Of a stretch of 64,000 nt of DNA, positions 38,931-51,190 are shown piece after piece (the first letter of the stretch is position 1; each line of letters starts with the position of its first letter). The stretch is from Campylorhamphus procurvoides (lineage: Eukaryota; Chordata; Aves; Passeriformes; Dendrocolaptidae). A program made the position numbers and the translations under genes. The notes beneath the pieces were generated by a model that was not told the origin of the DNA, did no database searches, and worked only from the letters and a program-made list of their open reading frames with translations. The stretch is taken from the NCBI GenBank assembly GCA_013396655.1, contig WBMV01000121.1:558001-622000 (forward strand), read 5' to 3'.

Positions 38931-40544
38931 CTAGGCTGTGCAGGAAAGAGACACTGTAAATGGCAGATAATTATTAGAATTGCTTTCTTGATTTCAGGCC
39001 ATGACATTTCATCTCTCTGGAGACAGAGGTCAGGGAGGCGGTTCATGAGAAGGAAATTCCACTTTGCTTGAAGGCATAGATGGCATTTCCATTACTGATG
39101 GAGAAGTGTGTAAAATAAATAAATCACACAGGAATGGCTTTATGTATTAATTTTCTCCCTTTCTATGCCACTGGTTTGAATTGTTTTTATGTGTTTACTT
39201 TGTTAGGCAGAAATCACCTCAGATTTACAAATGCAGCTTTTGTTTGTGATGCTCCAATTCAAAGGAATGTTGTGCTTTTGGCCATAATTCTTCATTGCCT
39301 CTAGCCCTCCTGATACACTTCCCTGAAGATTTAGAGGACATCGCCAGCCCAGATGGGACCTGTGCATGGCCTAAGGTTAGAGGAAGACTTATGTCCCTCT
39401 GGGCAGTCCCAGGCTGGGATCCTACTGGTGCCTCTTGGTCTAACAAGGGTGAGCTGTCCCTGCTTTTGGGCTCTCCAGGCTTGCACTGTGGCGATCTCAG
39501 GTCCCAGCTCCTCTGTGGGTGAGTACCACCACTTTCCTGTCTGTCCTACCTCCCAGAGCAGCCGTTCATACCTCCACACATTTGAAGACCATGACACATG
39601 CCACATCTGCTGGGTCGATTGATCATTCTTCTGCTACAGCCGACTGTGTGCTTCTCACTTCCAAGATCTCTGAGCTGCCTCTTTCTGGGTTGGGATAATA
39701 AAAGCAAGGTGCCCACAAACAACATTCCCCTCTCTCAGCAGAGAGGCTGTGTCCTGCTTCTGCAGCACTGAGTGGCCATAGTCACTCTTCCAGCTCAGAG
39801 TCCACCGGTCATGTTGATCTAGGCTCTGTTTACCATTTGCAGTGCTTATGGTGCTGGAGACCGTAAGGCTTCTCCATGCTTCATGTTAAGAGACAGGATC
39901 TTTCACCTTTCTTGGATAAAACCAGCTTACTACATGTACACCAAATGATGTTTCTGCTCTGACTGAGCTGTTTTATATTTGGTCAAATCTGTCTTTTCCC
40001 TTCTGGACAAGATATTCATGCAGAATAAAAGAATGTTTCTTAGAAACTCTTCATACAAACTCAGTACTGGGTGAGGGAATGGGCCATATGCCTCATGGGC
40101 CGGCAAGGAGAAGTGACAGGAGGAGATGAGTAGATAAACACCATCCATGAGGGTGAGCAGGGGGGAAACAGAAAGAGTCTTTGCAGAAACCCTGCTGAGC
40201 CAACACACCAAACACTGCATTTGGAAAGGAGAGCTGGAGACAGCCCTGCTGTATGGAAGCTTGCAAGATGGGGAAGGCTGCAAGCATCCTATGTAAGGGT
40301 CCTTCTTGGCCTGTGGTTCTGCAGTTACAGAACCAGTGCATTGTCCTGGAACCAGGGGAGATGACCTCCCCCCAGGGAAGTGTCACTGTTGGGTAGCTGT
40401 CAACCAGGTATCTGCATGGAGATGCCCAGGAGATCAGTCACTGCTGGAGGCATCCTGCTGCAGGAAGTAGAAGTCTCTGTCTACCAACCTGACCCATGGT
40501 TGCATGTGAGAGTCTGCAGAGATGACCAAGGGTGGTCTTGCCTT
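38931..40544. other. Unclassified sequence upstream of a CR1 copy
   Basis: No gene is recognised. The portion from about 40.1 kb onward may be the eroded ORF1 / 5' region of the CR1 relic that becomes clear after 40545. The 117-codon minus frame at 39930-40283 has no family signature. Confidence 0.4.
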
Positions 40545-41715
40545 GGACTGTTACCTTAGCTGCTCTTCCACACGGGCACCAACATTATTACCAGAGATCT
40601 CAAGCACATCAGGAGAAACTACATGGATTTTGGGGTGCTGGCTAAGGGCACAGGAGCCCAGGTTGTGTATCCTCAGTCTGATTGGTCAAGAGGAACTATA
40701 ACACCAAGAGGAACTACAGCACCATTGGAGTAACTGGGACATGTTGGGACAACTCACACAACTGGAGTGCTGTGATGAGCAGATACCAGGTCTTCACCAA
40801 AGACAACCGGGTGTGTATGGCATATAAGTAACACAGTGGCTCTGCTATATAGACCTCTTCAATGGGCCAGACAGTAGGCTGGGTGAGAGCCTGTGGGTCA
40901 GGACAAGTAATGAGTATTGGTTTCAGTCTGATGGGAGTTGGTTAATGACTACTTAAGTGGGGTGACGACGAATATGAAGCCTTCTTTAAAGAACTTGAAA
41001 ATATATCTGGATCACATCCTCTGCCCCTTTTGGGAGATTTTAACTTCCCTGATGTATGCTGAAAGAGCACTAGAGAGGCATACAGGCAAGCTAAGAGGTT
41101 TCTAGATGATGTCAGGTCCAACTGCTTCACACAGCTACTAGATAAGCCAGCTTGGGATCATACATACCCTGGACCTGTATTAACAAAGCATTCACAATGG
41201 TTGAGGAATAACAATCAGTGTCATACTTGGTTGTGGAGATACTGAAATACTGGACTTAAAGATACTGAAGGAAATGAGTAAGACAAGTAGCAGATTAAAG
41301 ATCATGGACTCCAGGAGAGCAGACACTTCAGTTTCTTTAAACCACTGAAGGTTGGATGACATGGAAACCAGCTCTGAAGGCCAAAAAAAGTTCAGGGAAA
41401 GTGGCGAGTCTTTACTGACAACCTCTTTCAAGCAAAAAGCAAGCAGATCTAACAGGAGACTGACCATTCAACAGGGAACTCATGACTGAGCTACAATGCA
41501 AGGACTGGTTGCAGGGAGAAACTTTTTCTGCATCAGTTAAGCAGTGGCTGCCCAGAGAGGCTGTGCAATCTCCATCCTTGAAAGTTTTAAGGCCTCGGGT
41601 GGCTGAAAACCTAAGCAACATGATTCAATCATAGACCTAACCCTACTTTGAATAGAGAGTTGGACTAGAGGCCTTCTGAGGTCCTTGGAAGCCTGAATGG
41701 TTCTGTCATTATGTG
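40545..41715 (+). mobile_element. Internally deleted CR1 LINE (esterase + endonuclease + tail)
   Basis: Three CR1 segments appear in order. (1) 40590-40670 resembles the ORF1 esterase-like region ('GAGATCTCAAGCACATCAGG' and 'TTTTGGGGTGCTGGCTAAGG'). (2) 40960-41440 resembles the ORF2 endonuclease, with a clear Gly-Asp-Phe-Asn-Phe-Pro-Asp block near 41034-41055, and then the downstream linker near 41295-41440. (3) From about 41503 the sequence jumps to the 3' UTR ('GGCTGCCCAGAGAGGCTGTG' at 41547-41566) and the tail near 41690-41715. The reverse transcriptase is absent, so a large internal deletion removed it. Frames are full of stops. Confidence 0.75.
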
Positions 41716-42449
41716 AAATAGTTAACTTGGTAAGACTACCTGCTTCTTTATCATCTATGTCATTATAATCATTGAAGCCAAGTAAACTTCCAGCACAATG
41801 CGCTGAGTAAGTGAGAATCTAAGGCTCTCTTTTTAGCCTTTTTATGTGTATATTCAGGAAGGCAGCAGCTTTGGAAAGGAAAGTTTGGATGCTGCAGGTA
41901 CTAATAACACTGCCAAAGAATGCTGGAGTGATGCACAAGTGCCAACATACATCTACTAATTCTCTGTCTTTGTACAGAAGTAGTTATAAGGTCTAGCAAT
42001 AGCTTAAAGGCATATTTTGTTTTAAAAATACAGTCATGGTGTCACTGATGTTACAAAGAGAAACTAAACAAGATTGTTACTACTGCCCTCAGAATTCTGT
42101 ATCAAAAATCAGATCTTTTTCCAAGAACAGCCCTTCATGGAGTGGTGAGTATTGTTTGTTTTTCAAGGATGATGGAGTAAAGCTTCATATCTGTCCAATC
42201 TTTCTAATATTTGGAGATCAGCTTATCTTATTGGGCGGGTTGCCAAAAGTGATTACAGCTGCAGAAACTCTACATTTGAGCAAGGATTTTATCAAAGGGC
42301 TCACATCTGGAAAAATGCCAAGAAAAACAGTGAGCAGAGAGAGTGTAAATCATACCTCAAAAATGGGATGAGAAACTGTGGAATAATTATTCAAAAACTA
42401 TGTGAACTTACGTATACATCTGCTAGGTGACTAAAATTGCCATCTGAAT
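41716..42449. other. Unique non-coding sequence
   Basis: No gene or repeat is recognised. The 111-codon frame at 42036-42371 has no family signature. Confidence 0.5.
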
Positions 42450-42622
42450 AAGGCATTATCCACACTTAGACCACATTTAGCTAAACAAACAGTTCCACTA
42501 GGCATAATTTGACATTTTCCATCCTTATAGCTTTTCTATCAAGTGTGGATACCCCCAAGAGCACTGTAAATTCATAGCCTAACTTAATGCACACTAGCCT
42601 CCCCTTTGTAGACAAGCCCTTA
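42450..42622. mobile_element. Ancient MITE-like DNA transposon relic
   Basis: The right end reads TTTGTAGACAAGCCCTTA (42605-42622). Its reverse complement TAAGGGCTTGTCTACAAA is a terminal inverted repeat I recall from old non-autonomous DNA transposons in turtle and crocodile genomes. The left end 'AAGGCATTATCCACACTT' (42450-42467) is a degraded copy of the same terminus. The inner 'TAATGCACACTAGCCTCCCC' before the right end also fits that family. There is no transposase. The superfamily (hAT-like or other) is not established. Confidence 0.55.
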
Positions 42623-43748
42623 GAAGCAGAGGTACTTCAACCAGTATGAATGGAATACTGCTTATTTAAATCCTACCAGATGAGGAAGTGATTCAGTGGT
42701 CACTGCAAACAAAAGTGGGTAAATGCACTGCTGGATATTGGAGTAGATTACTTCATTTAGTAATTAAGGCATCCATTACATTGGATTGTTTAGCCAAAAA
42801 AACACAGTAATAAATCCACAGGCATTCACTTCATATATCAGTATGTGCTCTCCACAGTCTATGAGAGCACTGTATGCAAAAGTACTTTCTCAAGCACTAC
42901 TGAAGGCTCTTTTGCCACTAGTGTGAGAAAAGGAGGGAAAAAATACAAGACTTCCCATGCCAGTTGTGTTCCACAAAACAGCTGTCCCTGGTCATAAGCA
43001 TCAAGCACCCAGAACATCTGGAGTCTTCCCAGGGACATTAACCACAGCTGGTTGGGAACACCAGCATCAGCAGGATTGGTTCTGCGTGCAGGACCAGGGG
43101 TGCACTCTTTTAAGTGAAGTTGCTCCAGCCTGCTTTTTGCTAAAACTCCAGAAGGAAGTCTTCACCAGCCAGAATTCCTTCAAGTATTCAGGAGCAGCAT
43201 GGGCTATTAAAAAATCATGCTAGCTGCTTTCATGCCATAGTCTGCATCTACATAGCAAGCTGCTGTTTGCAAATGGCTAAATTCAGGATCTGTATTCCCT
43301 TTGTTCATTTCAATACAGTCTGTGAATTTGCAGAGTGAACCTTAAATTTGGATGTAGCTGGAAAAGATTTCCTTTTGAAACAAAACTCCTCTTTTGTTAA
43401 TTCCTTCTGGAGTGTATTGCCTGGAGTGAAACATTTACAAGTTCCAGGCTTTTAATTAATTTCATTTACATCACAAGTCACAAATGAGACATGTGGCCAG
43501 GTCACCTATTTTATCTGCCAGCATATCATTGCAGAAAGAGAGGATATGGCCTGCTTTTCATTTGCTTTTTCAATTAAAACTGAGAATTTGTTCTATGAAA
43601 AAAAAAATTTCTGTGATGTTTTGGTGCCACTTGAGCTCCTATAGATTGCAAGAGGTATACAAAATGGGAGTGTGCACACATACGTGTGCATGAGGAGAAA
43701 CAACCAACAGGAGGGAGAGGACGAAAATTAAGTACTTTATATGCATAA
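42623..43748. other. Unique non-coding sequence between two MITE-like relics
   Basis: No gene or repeat is recognised. The small plus frame at 42957-43223 is unsupported. Confidence 0.5.
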
Positions 43749-43928
43749 GGTGTGTCTACATACATTAGTACAGACAGATGTGGGCTCCTCTGCAGGGCAT
43801 GTTAGCTTGGGCACAGAGTTGCAGGAAAACAGCTTGATAGTTTCCAGACCAGAACTGGCTCCCATTTGATCAGCTCAGATGATGGCAGATGTGTGTACTT
43901 GTCTGGGCTCATCCATGTAGACATGCCC
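43749..43928. mobile_element. Second MITE-like relic with related termini
   Basis: About 180 bp bounded by GGTGTGTCTACAT (43749-43761) and ATGTAGACATGCC (43915-43927). Their reverse-complement match is 11 of 13. The shared TGTCTACA core is the same as in the relic at 42450-42622, so both probably come from one family. The interior has no coding capacity and target-site duplications cannot be recognised with confidence. Confidence 0.55.
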
Positions 43929-46551
43929 AAACTTACCTCCAGACTTTCAAAATATCCCTGGAATGGAAAGGAGCTTTTCCAGTTAGGACCTTAAATAAAT
44001 ATTTGCTGGGATAACATGCATACTTGCTAAAGTGTTTGAAGTGGAGAAAGACAAAAAGGACAGCAAAAACCAAAATTAGATGATGATGAAAGAGGTTGTT
44101 TAAGCAGGACTCATTTATCAGGAAACCATAACAAATCTCCCACCCAGGGTCAGATATTTATTTCGAAAAATGAAGAGGGATATGAAATATAAAGAGTAAA
44201 ATTTGGCAGAGTTTAAAGGAGAAGAGTGCAGAAGAAGGAGAGAAGGCAAAAGTTAATTCCCTTTCTGAGGCTTACAGACTGCGTTTTGCTTTTGGTACCT
44301 TGGGTGCCACCGATAGTGTTTGTCTCCTTTTCTGCCCTCTGACTTTTGCGGAAAAGCAAGTGTAGTCATTAGCATGATCGTTGATCAAATGTGCCTTAAG
44401 CCACCTCATAAAGAATCCATGCCATGGTCTGTCAGAAATCAGTGAAGAGGGCAAGTCTCTTCCAGAAGCTGCATTTAGAGTGGTAAGGACATTTAGGATA
44501 AGTGACATGAATTACAGCCCATGGTTGGTGTCTCTTTCCTCCTATTGATTGTAACAGATGAGTAGCTTAATCTAAATCATGTGATGTCAGGGGAGATAAT
44601 TCTCAGTCTAAAGGGAGTAACAGAAAGAAGAACAGTAAGTAGTGTTCATATAGGATTCTTCACACACCTGATCCACCTTCCTCTCTGGTGTAAACCCAGG
44701 AGTATCTCAGACATAAATGAGGGTCAACATATCTGCAAATTCTGTAGTTAATGGAAAGGCCTCAAATGAATATCCTCAATTAAAGCAGAATTCAGAGGCA
44801 GGACTGTCAGAAGAGGCAGACTCACTTTCAACCAGCTTCCCACCTTGCAGACCACATTCCTTGTCTAAATAAGTATCTCAGTCTATTGAGATACCTCAAG
44901 GACACTGTTTCTTTTTATGCTGGTGCTAACACTCAGAGGCTTAGTAGAAAATTGCTACTTCTATCATGTATTTCCCCTGCTTACATAGATAAGGCCAGAT
45001 CAAATTCCTGAAAAAACAACCCCCATTTCACTTGCTCTTTTTAAGTGTCTTAGTTTAGGCTTTTTCCACTAACCAGTTTAGTAATGGCGAAAGGTTAGAT
45101 TCACCTTCAGTTTTCCTTTAACAAACACAATCTGCCTGTGCTGTAATTTGAGATCCACTGGTACATAGTACCTCATATTCAAAAAGTTCACGGCAAACAG
45201 AACTAACGCTTGCTAGTTCTCTGTTTCTCACCACTTACCTAACCAAATCTGGCTGAAAGGGTGGCAGATGTAGTGGCATCCGTGACCATCCCTGTGCAGG
45301 CTCTGAGCAAGGACTGGACCCAAGTGTCTATTGCTTACAGCATATGAACATCAATGCACATTACAGGTCTGTTTGCCTCCCTACTCCTCTCACTGGTCTG
45401 ACAAATTAACTCCATATGTTAGAGAAAATGAACAATAATAAGTGTGCCTAAAACAAAGGTCTTAATAATGGGATAGAAGGGCCATACTATTCCTTTCATC
45501 ACATAGGTGAGATTAAAAAATGTCAGTGGTGTAATGCCCTTTCAGGCAAGAAAAAGCCCATGAAGCTGGCTTGGTAAAAAGACAAGCATGGAAAAGAAGA
45601 AAATTGGCTTTATACCATAAAGATGGTAAGTATTCAAATACCTGGCTGAAAATGCCAATAAAGCACATCAAGCACGAGAAAGGGAAATCACATGTGCAGC
45701 AGGAGCAAATTCTGCTGCTTCACTGTAACAACCTGAAGGCATCACTGTGCTGTGGGGATGAGCAGTCCAGGCCTGTGTTATGGCTCATTGTGTGTATGAC
45801 TGGTAAAGACTGGCCATGGTTAATCCCAGTTCTTATCTGCTGTTCTAAATGAGATTACTCATGGGGCTCTTTGGGAATGAAGTAAACATTCATCAAGGAA
45901 CCAACTCTTCACAGTGGCTCTCCACGCTCATTCCCAGAGTAACCTCTGCGGAAAGTCATTGAAAGGATAACATCGTGACATCAGGAGCATTTGAAATGGG
46001 GACCAGCTGTGATTAGGATATGGCCATCATCTGAAAATATGGGGTTATTAGAATAACTAAGGTTAATGTATTTCAGTTGAGCTAGACCAGTCACACCAGA
46101 GATTATTGCAGTTTAAAAAAAAAAATAAAACAAGGAGTCTGAAGCAGTTGTGTTTCTCCAGGAACTTTATTTTTTTTAATGAGTGTTTCATTTATAAAGT
46201 CCAGATTTTAGTATCCTGCACAGCCACAAGATGACTAGGCCTACCTCAAACTGATCAAAATGGAATTTTTCCATTGGGTTCAGTGTTCAGTTGACTATCC
46301 AAACATCTGTTTTGTGGTTCCTTCAACCTTATACGTCAATATGATGTTAATCTCCTTTATACAGAAAAGCTGAAGCAGTGCCAATAATTTAACTTCCTAG
46401 GAAGATGGAAGATCCTTTCTCAAGCTGTAAATCCTTCTGGCCTATGCCCAAAGTGAAAAATGTAAATCAGCAGAGTGGAAACATGGCAAACATGATTTTC
46501 TGTCTAAACAAGGGCAGTCTTAACTTTGGGAATTAATCAGACTCTGTTTTA
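43929..46551. other. Unique non-coding sequence
   Basis: No gene, RNA or repeat family is recognised. A tiny palindrome (GTATCTCA/TGAGATAC) occurs near 44873-44890. A poly-A run lies near 46115-46125. Confidence 0.5.
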
Positions 46552-46682
46552 AAAACACTTGTAATGACAATGAAGACAAATCTCCCAGAAAATTATTTTG
46601 GAAATTAATCAGTGTCTTCCTTATGTATTTTTTTCCAGTAATTTTTGGGAAGATTTGTCTTCATTGCCATTATAGGTGTTTC
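46552..46682. repeat. Long inverted repeat: palindromic MITE or hairpin RNA precursor
   Basis: The arms 46553-46595 and 46639-46681 are reverse complements at 37 of 43 positions without gaps. They include a perfect 16-bp core, CAATGAAGACAAATCT (46568-46583), pairing with 46651-46666. The loop is 43 bases. In a plus-strand transcript two of the outer mismatches become G-U pairs, giving a long continuous stem. The structure is flanked on both sides by TA (46550-46551 and 46683-46684), which is what a Tc1/mariner-type MITE would leave. No coding frame and no family name are recognised. Alternatives are a dead palindromic transposon or a pre-miRNA-like or long hairpin RNA. Confidence 0.75.
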
Positions 46683-48499
46683 TAAGTAATGAAAAAATTT
46701 CTTCTTTATGAACAGAGCCAGGAAAAGCATCTTTAATGCATTGTAAGCTTTCTTTCTCTATGGTATTTTCTAAATAATCCCATTCCTTCCTTTCCCTGAA
46801 ACCAAATTTTTAGTCTGTGCAAAGGTGGACCTAGTGAGGGAGTAGGGGCCAGGGGTCTTAGAAACACTGTTCCTGCCCCCATGGCCAGCATTGTCCCTCT
46901 TAGGAAGAAACCACTTGCATTTAGATCCAGTCCTGGAGATATAAGTCACTACAACAAAATTCCCAATAAATTTAAATCTCCATACCCCCACCTAACTTCT
47001 TCATGCCCTGCAATTTTCTCCAACAAAACAGTCTAGTAAAATCCAAGCTTTCTTTAACAGGAACTTCTTTTCCTCTTGAAATCTGAGAACTGTCATGAGC
47101 AAGTTCTGTCATTCACAATATAATGCAGCGCCAAAGCAGAATTGGACAGTTTGGGAGGACACACTGAGGGATACAGGGCTTGGGAAAAGGTAAGTCTGAA
47201 GGGACTGTGAAAATGCAGTAAGACTTCTGCAGAATTTTGGAGGAAAAATGGGGTACCAGAAGCAAACAGGAATTAAGAAAGCATGGCAGCCTCTGCAGGG
47301 TGGAGGTGCAGGGGAGGAACAGGCAAAAGGAGCAGATGGAGAACTGTGGAGAGGGAGGGACATAAGTGGCAGGGTGAGGTAGGAGTGCACAGAAGATGTG
47401 GGTGTGGAGGAAGGGAATGTGGAGAGCACATGATGCCATAAAGCAGCAGTTTCAGCAGAAAGGCTCCTAAGTCCGGAAGGGCAAACAAAAGTAGATGAGC
47501 GACACGGGAAGTGGGATTGTAAGTAAAAAGGTTTGGAAACTGCTGCCAAAACATTATTGAAATTTAGGAACAGGAAAGCAGCTCCTGTTCTGTTTCAATC
47601 TGGAAACCTTGTCATGTCCTTCACAAATTCTGTCAGGAAATGCTTCAGGGGAAGGTATAAGAGCTGTAAGTGGGTACAGAGGTTAATGCAGCTCTGCTCA
47701 GGTTGGAGGGAATGATCCACTGCATTGCCCTGATACCATCAGTGGTCTGAAACATGCCATGTGTGGCAGGATTTATTTTGGGGCTCAGAAAGCTTCCTTG
47801 CTCCCACATAAGACACGCTCACCTTGGGAAGGTAAGCCACTTCAGCACCACCAGTCACCCTGGCACTGTATTAGAGACTGACAGGAGTTTTGGAGAGTAA
47901 GATTTAGCTGCTTGCTTCAATGCTGTTTTCAGTACACATACTCTCTGGAAATGTACTCTACCCACATCCATGCTCCATGTGGCTTTTTTGGAACTTACAT
48001 CTCAGCTAAAAAGAGTTCCCATGGCAATGAATAGTCTAATAATAAGCCTGTGGAAGAAAAGGTTTCCTTTTATCCATCTCAGATTTCTTACTTTTACATG
48101 TAAGTAATCTGTTATTAGAAGGCAAAAAGAACTACTCACATCTTCTACCTAACATAAATAATCCAGATCTCAGTTGTACTTTCACAGACATCAAGTCATG
48201 AAGTAAATAGGAAGGGAGAAGGTTTCCACAGGCATGAGCACAGCAGGATTCTGCAATAGCAGGAAGATCAGATGAACGCAACTTTTTCTTAGCAATTAAT
48301 AGAACCACCCAAAACACAAGATGTGTTATTTTTGAGATTAACTTCCATACAGGAATATGCTAGAAGAGAAAAATAGCAGGATGGAGATGGTTCACAAGAT
48401 TTTGGGGTGTTCCATGAATAGCATTGTTAATGCAGAAAACAAATACAGCAACTAGAAGAGAGGAACTTCTTCATTTGCTTCTATGTAAGAACATGAAAG
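46683..48499. other. Unique sequence with a purine-rich patch
   Basis: No gene is recognised. Between about 47150 and 47530 the plus strand is purine-rich. This leaves several minus-strand frames open at once (47109-47549, 47113-47439, 47273-47554), which is a composition effect rather than coding. Confidence 0.5.
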
Positions 48500-49990
48500 T
48501 GAAGATGACTTTCAGGTGTTTACAAGTATGACAAATCATCTAACTCTTAGAAAAAGCATAAAGAGAAATGACCAAAATAAAAAGAATGGATTTAAGAAAG
48601 CAGTCCTCAAAATACTCAGAGATTTAGCAGACAAGATCAACACAGAAAACAAACGTAACACAGAAGGATTGAGTGAAGGTGGAGAGTCCCTGAATGTTAC
48701 AATAAGGTCCAAAATTTGATCTGATGAGGAGGACATCTAAAACTGAGTGTTAGAGGAAAATGTGGATAAATCACAGAGCTAAAAAAAGGTCAGCATAGTT
48801 CTCAACATTATAGGGAACGAGGGAAGTACAAGGCAATTAGCTTTTCTTCAGTTCACAGAAAAATGCTGGAACAAGAAATCAGAGAATTTGGAGCACCTGG
48901 AAGATAAAAAACAGATGAATGACACCTAACAAGGATCTGTCATGTCAAACTAATATAATCTATTCTCTGTGGCAGAGCAATGGGTCTTGTGGGTTAGAAG
49001 GAGGAAGTTAGTGGCACATACCTTTATTTTATTAAGGTTTTCAGCATGCCTTGCATGACATTCTCATAAATAAGCCAGAAAAAAAAAGAAGAATCATTAC
49101 TAGTTAAACCTGTGTACTCAGAGAGTAGTGATCAACACCTCTTGCTCAAATTTGCTGAAAGTATCTGCTGAGGTTCAGCAGTGTCTGTACGGCATCCAGC
49201 ACTATTCCAGATTTTCAACACTTACATGAGAAAGCAGGCATATGTTTTTTTAATTATATGAATGACTAAACTGGGCGAAGCTGCAGTGATGACAGAGGAC
49301 AAGATGGGAAGGTAGAATGATCCTGACAAATTGAAGAAATGAATTGGAAGAAATACGGTGCAACTGAAAAAGGCTAAATTAAAAGTTTTCATAAATAAAT
49401 AGGAATAGCAAACTCCAGAAACTGAGGAGGCCATTGCCCAATTAATGCAGAGTTATGCAACTTGGGGGTAGAATAGTCTGCAAATTCACTACTAGTGAAG
49501 AATTCCAACATGAAATAAGCAACAGCTGTGTTATGATTGATACAAATGACCAGTCCATGAAATATGATGTAATTATTTTGCTATATGTGGTGTTGGTAAA
49601 GTTGTGTCCCATTTAGGTCACAATTACTCAAGAAGGATTTTTCCTCTAGGGGTTGGTACTGGGAAAGGTTGGAGGAATTTGGCTTGGTATGGAGGAGGCT
49701 ACAGTGAGAGATGATGAGTCTTTAAATATTGCAAAATGATACACTTAAGTTACCAAACATAAAAATAATTATTTAAATACATGAAAGCTAAGTAATAGGA
49801 AAGGAATAAACTCTCCTTGGTGTGTGCAATGGGTTAAATAGAGAGTAATGTCAAGTGGCACAGCAAGGAAGACAGATTACTACTTATCAGGAAAATTTCT
49901 GCAATAGCAAGGACTGTGCAGTACTGAAGCAGATGGCAAAGGGGAGCAGTGAAATCTCTGTTATCGGGGCTTATAAAACAGAATCAGGTA
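48500..49990 (+). mobile_element. Ancient CR1-type LINE relic (RT to 3' end)
   Basis: Strong match in wording to the old amniote CR1 sense strand. The block from 48826 to 48950 includes 'AAAAATGCTGGAACAAGAAATC' wording and then 'CATGTCAAACTAATATAATC' (the RT fingers). Near 49055-49070 comes 'GCATGACATTCTCATAAATA'. Near 49195-49215 comes 'CCAGCACTATTCCAGATTTT' (the segment before the catalytic palm). The palm is near 49270, and then 'GATCCTGACAAATTGAAGAA' at 49319-49338. The 3' half is more eroded, with a tail-like end near 49990. Frames are broken throughout. Sequence 48500-48780 probably extends the element into the endonuclease-RT linker. Confidence 0.75.
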
Positions 49991-50049
49991 AACACTAGCC
50001 AAGAATGTCACATGTTTAATTAATCTTTCTCTTCTTCCTTCTTTGAATC

Positions 50050-51190
50050 ACTCATGATTTTGTTGTCTTACAACCCACCCTGATTTCCAAATTATTGATA
50101 AGCATTGTGAATAACACAGGCACCAGGGCAGCATCTTCTGCATTTCACCATTTAGTTGTAATGAAAATAAACCTGTAAACCTACCCCCTGCTTTCTGCCT
50201 CCTGCAGAATGTTTGGCTCATGATAGTGCTCTGATTCTTACTTTTTCACTGTTTAGCTGCTGGGGTGATACCTGACTAGATTCCTGTAGAAGTTCAAACA
50301 ACTTATTCTGCTTCCAGATGTTTTATTACTCTAGTTTCAAACAGGTCTGAGATATGAAGGCAACAATTAGTGATCATTGTCAGATTTAACTTGTGTGTGT
50401 GTAAATACTGGATAACCTTTTCATTTGAAGTCCTCAGGCACAGAACATTTTGCTTTCTTTCAGCCCATCAGCCTGATTGAGGAGTGCAGTGCCTTCCCAC
50501 TTGGATAAACTATCTTCATGTAGCAACTTGCATCTTTTTCAGTTTGCTCCAAATCTCAGTTGTGATATTTCCTCAGAAGTTTCATCTCATCCTTAGGAAC
50601 AGGTCCAAGATCAACATTGGTGAAGACTTCCACTGAAATATAACTTGCCTTCTGAAAAATAACCTTGTCTTCTTTCAGTTGCTTCCTTCAGACCCTGGTC
50701 CTCTGACAGTCCTGCGAATTCTTTCCTATGACTTCTGACAGGCTTAAGAAAGCCTCTTTTTATCTGTACTCTTTTTTTTTTTTTTTAGTTAGATCCCTTT
50801 GAAGCCGATGTTGATCCTTCTGATTTCCTACTAATTTATCACCTACCATAATTTATAATCCTGTTTATTGCCCTCAGTAGGGTCAGATTTCTAAATGTTG
50901 AAGGACTGGCTCAAATTACCTCTTAAATCTTCAGACTTGGCATTCCTTTGCCCTGCCTGGTTCCCTGTTATTCAGCCTCATGCATATCCTCTGACACTAA
51001 GTAACTGTTTTGAGTCGGTGACTTTCTAGGAATTTTATTTTCATTTTAAAGCCTTTTAAACTAACCTGTTCATCCTATTTTTCAATGCTTAACAGAACCT
51101 TGCCATTTGCCTGTGTTTTATTTTTCCCTTTGTGAGTCCAATTATATGCTTGTCCCTAATTATTTAATATTCAGCTACTGTCACTTTATT
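50050..51190 (-). mobile_element. Ancient CR1-type LINE relic (mid portion, antisense)
   Basis: Plus-strand reading gives antisense CR1 wording in order. First come blocks near 50075-50125 and 50185-50300 from the RT region. Next is 'TTTGCTCCAAATCTC' near 50543, with 'TTTCCTCAGAAG' and 'GTGAAGACTTCCACTGAAAT' (50621-50640). 'TATGACTTCTGACAGGCTTA' (50728-50747) and a degraded linker to about 51000 or 51190 follow. It covers RT back toward the endonuclease and lacks its own 3' end. It abuts the sense CR1 at 48500-49990 in opposite orientation. A 15-T run lies at 50772-50786. Confidence 0.65.

Noticed and set aside
47109..47549. 146-codon minus-strand frame, the longest in the window
   Set aside because: The DNA is strongly purine-biased, which removes stop codons. 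Three minus-strand frames are open over the same interval and none shows a domain or splice signals.
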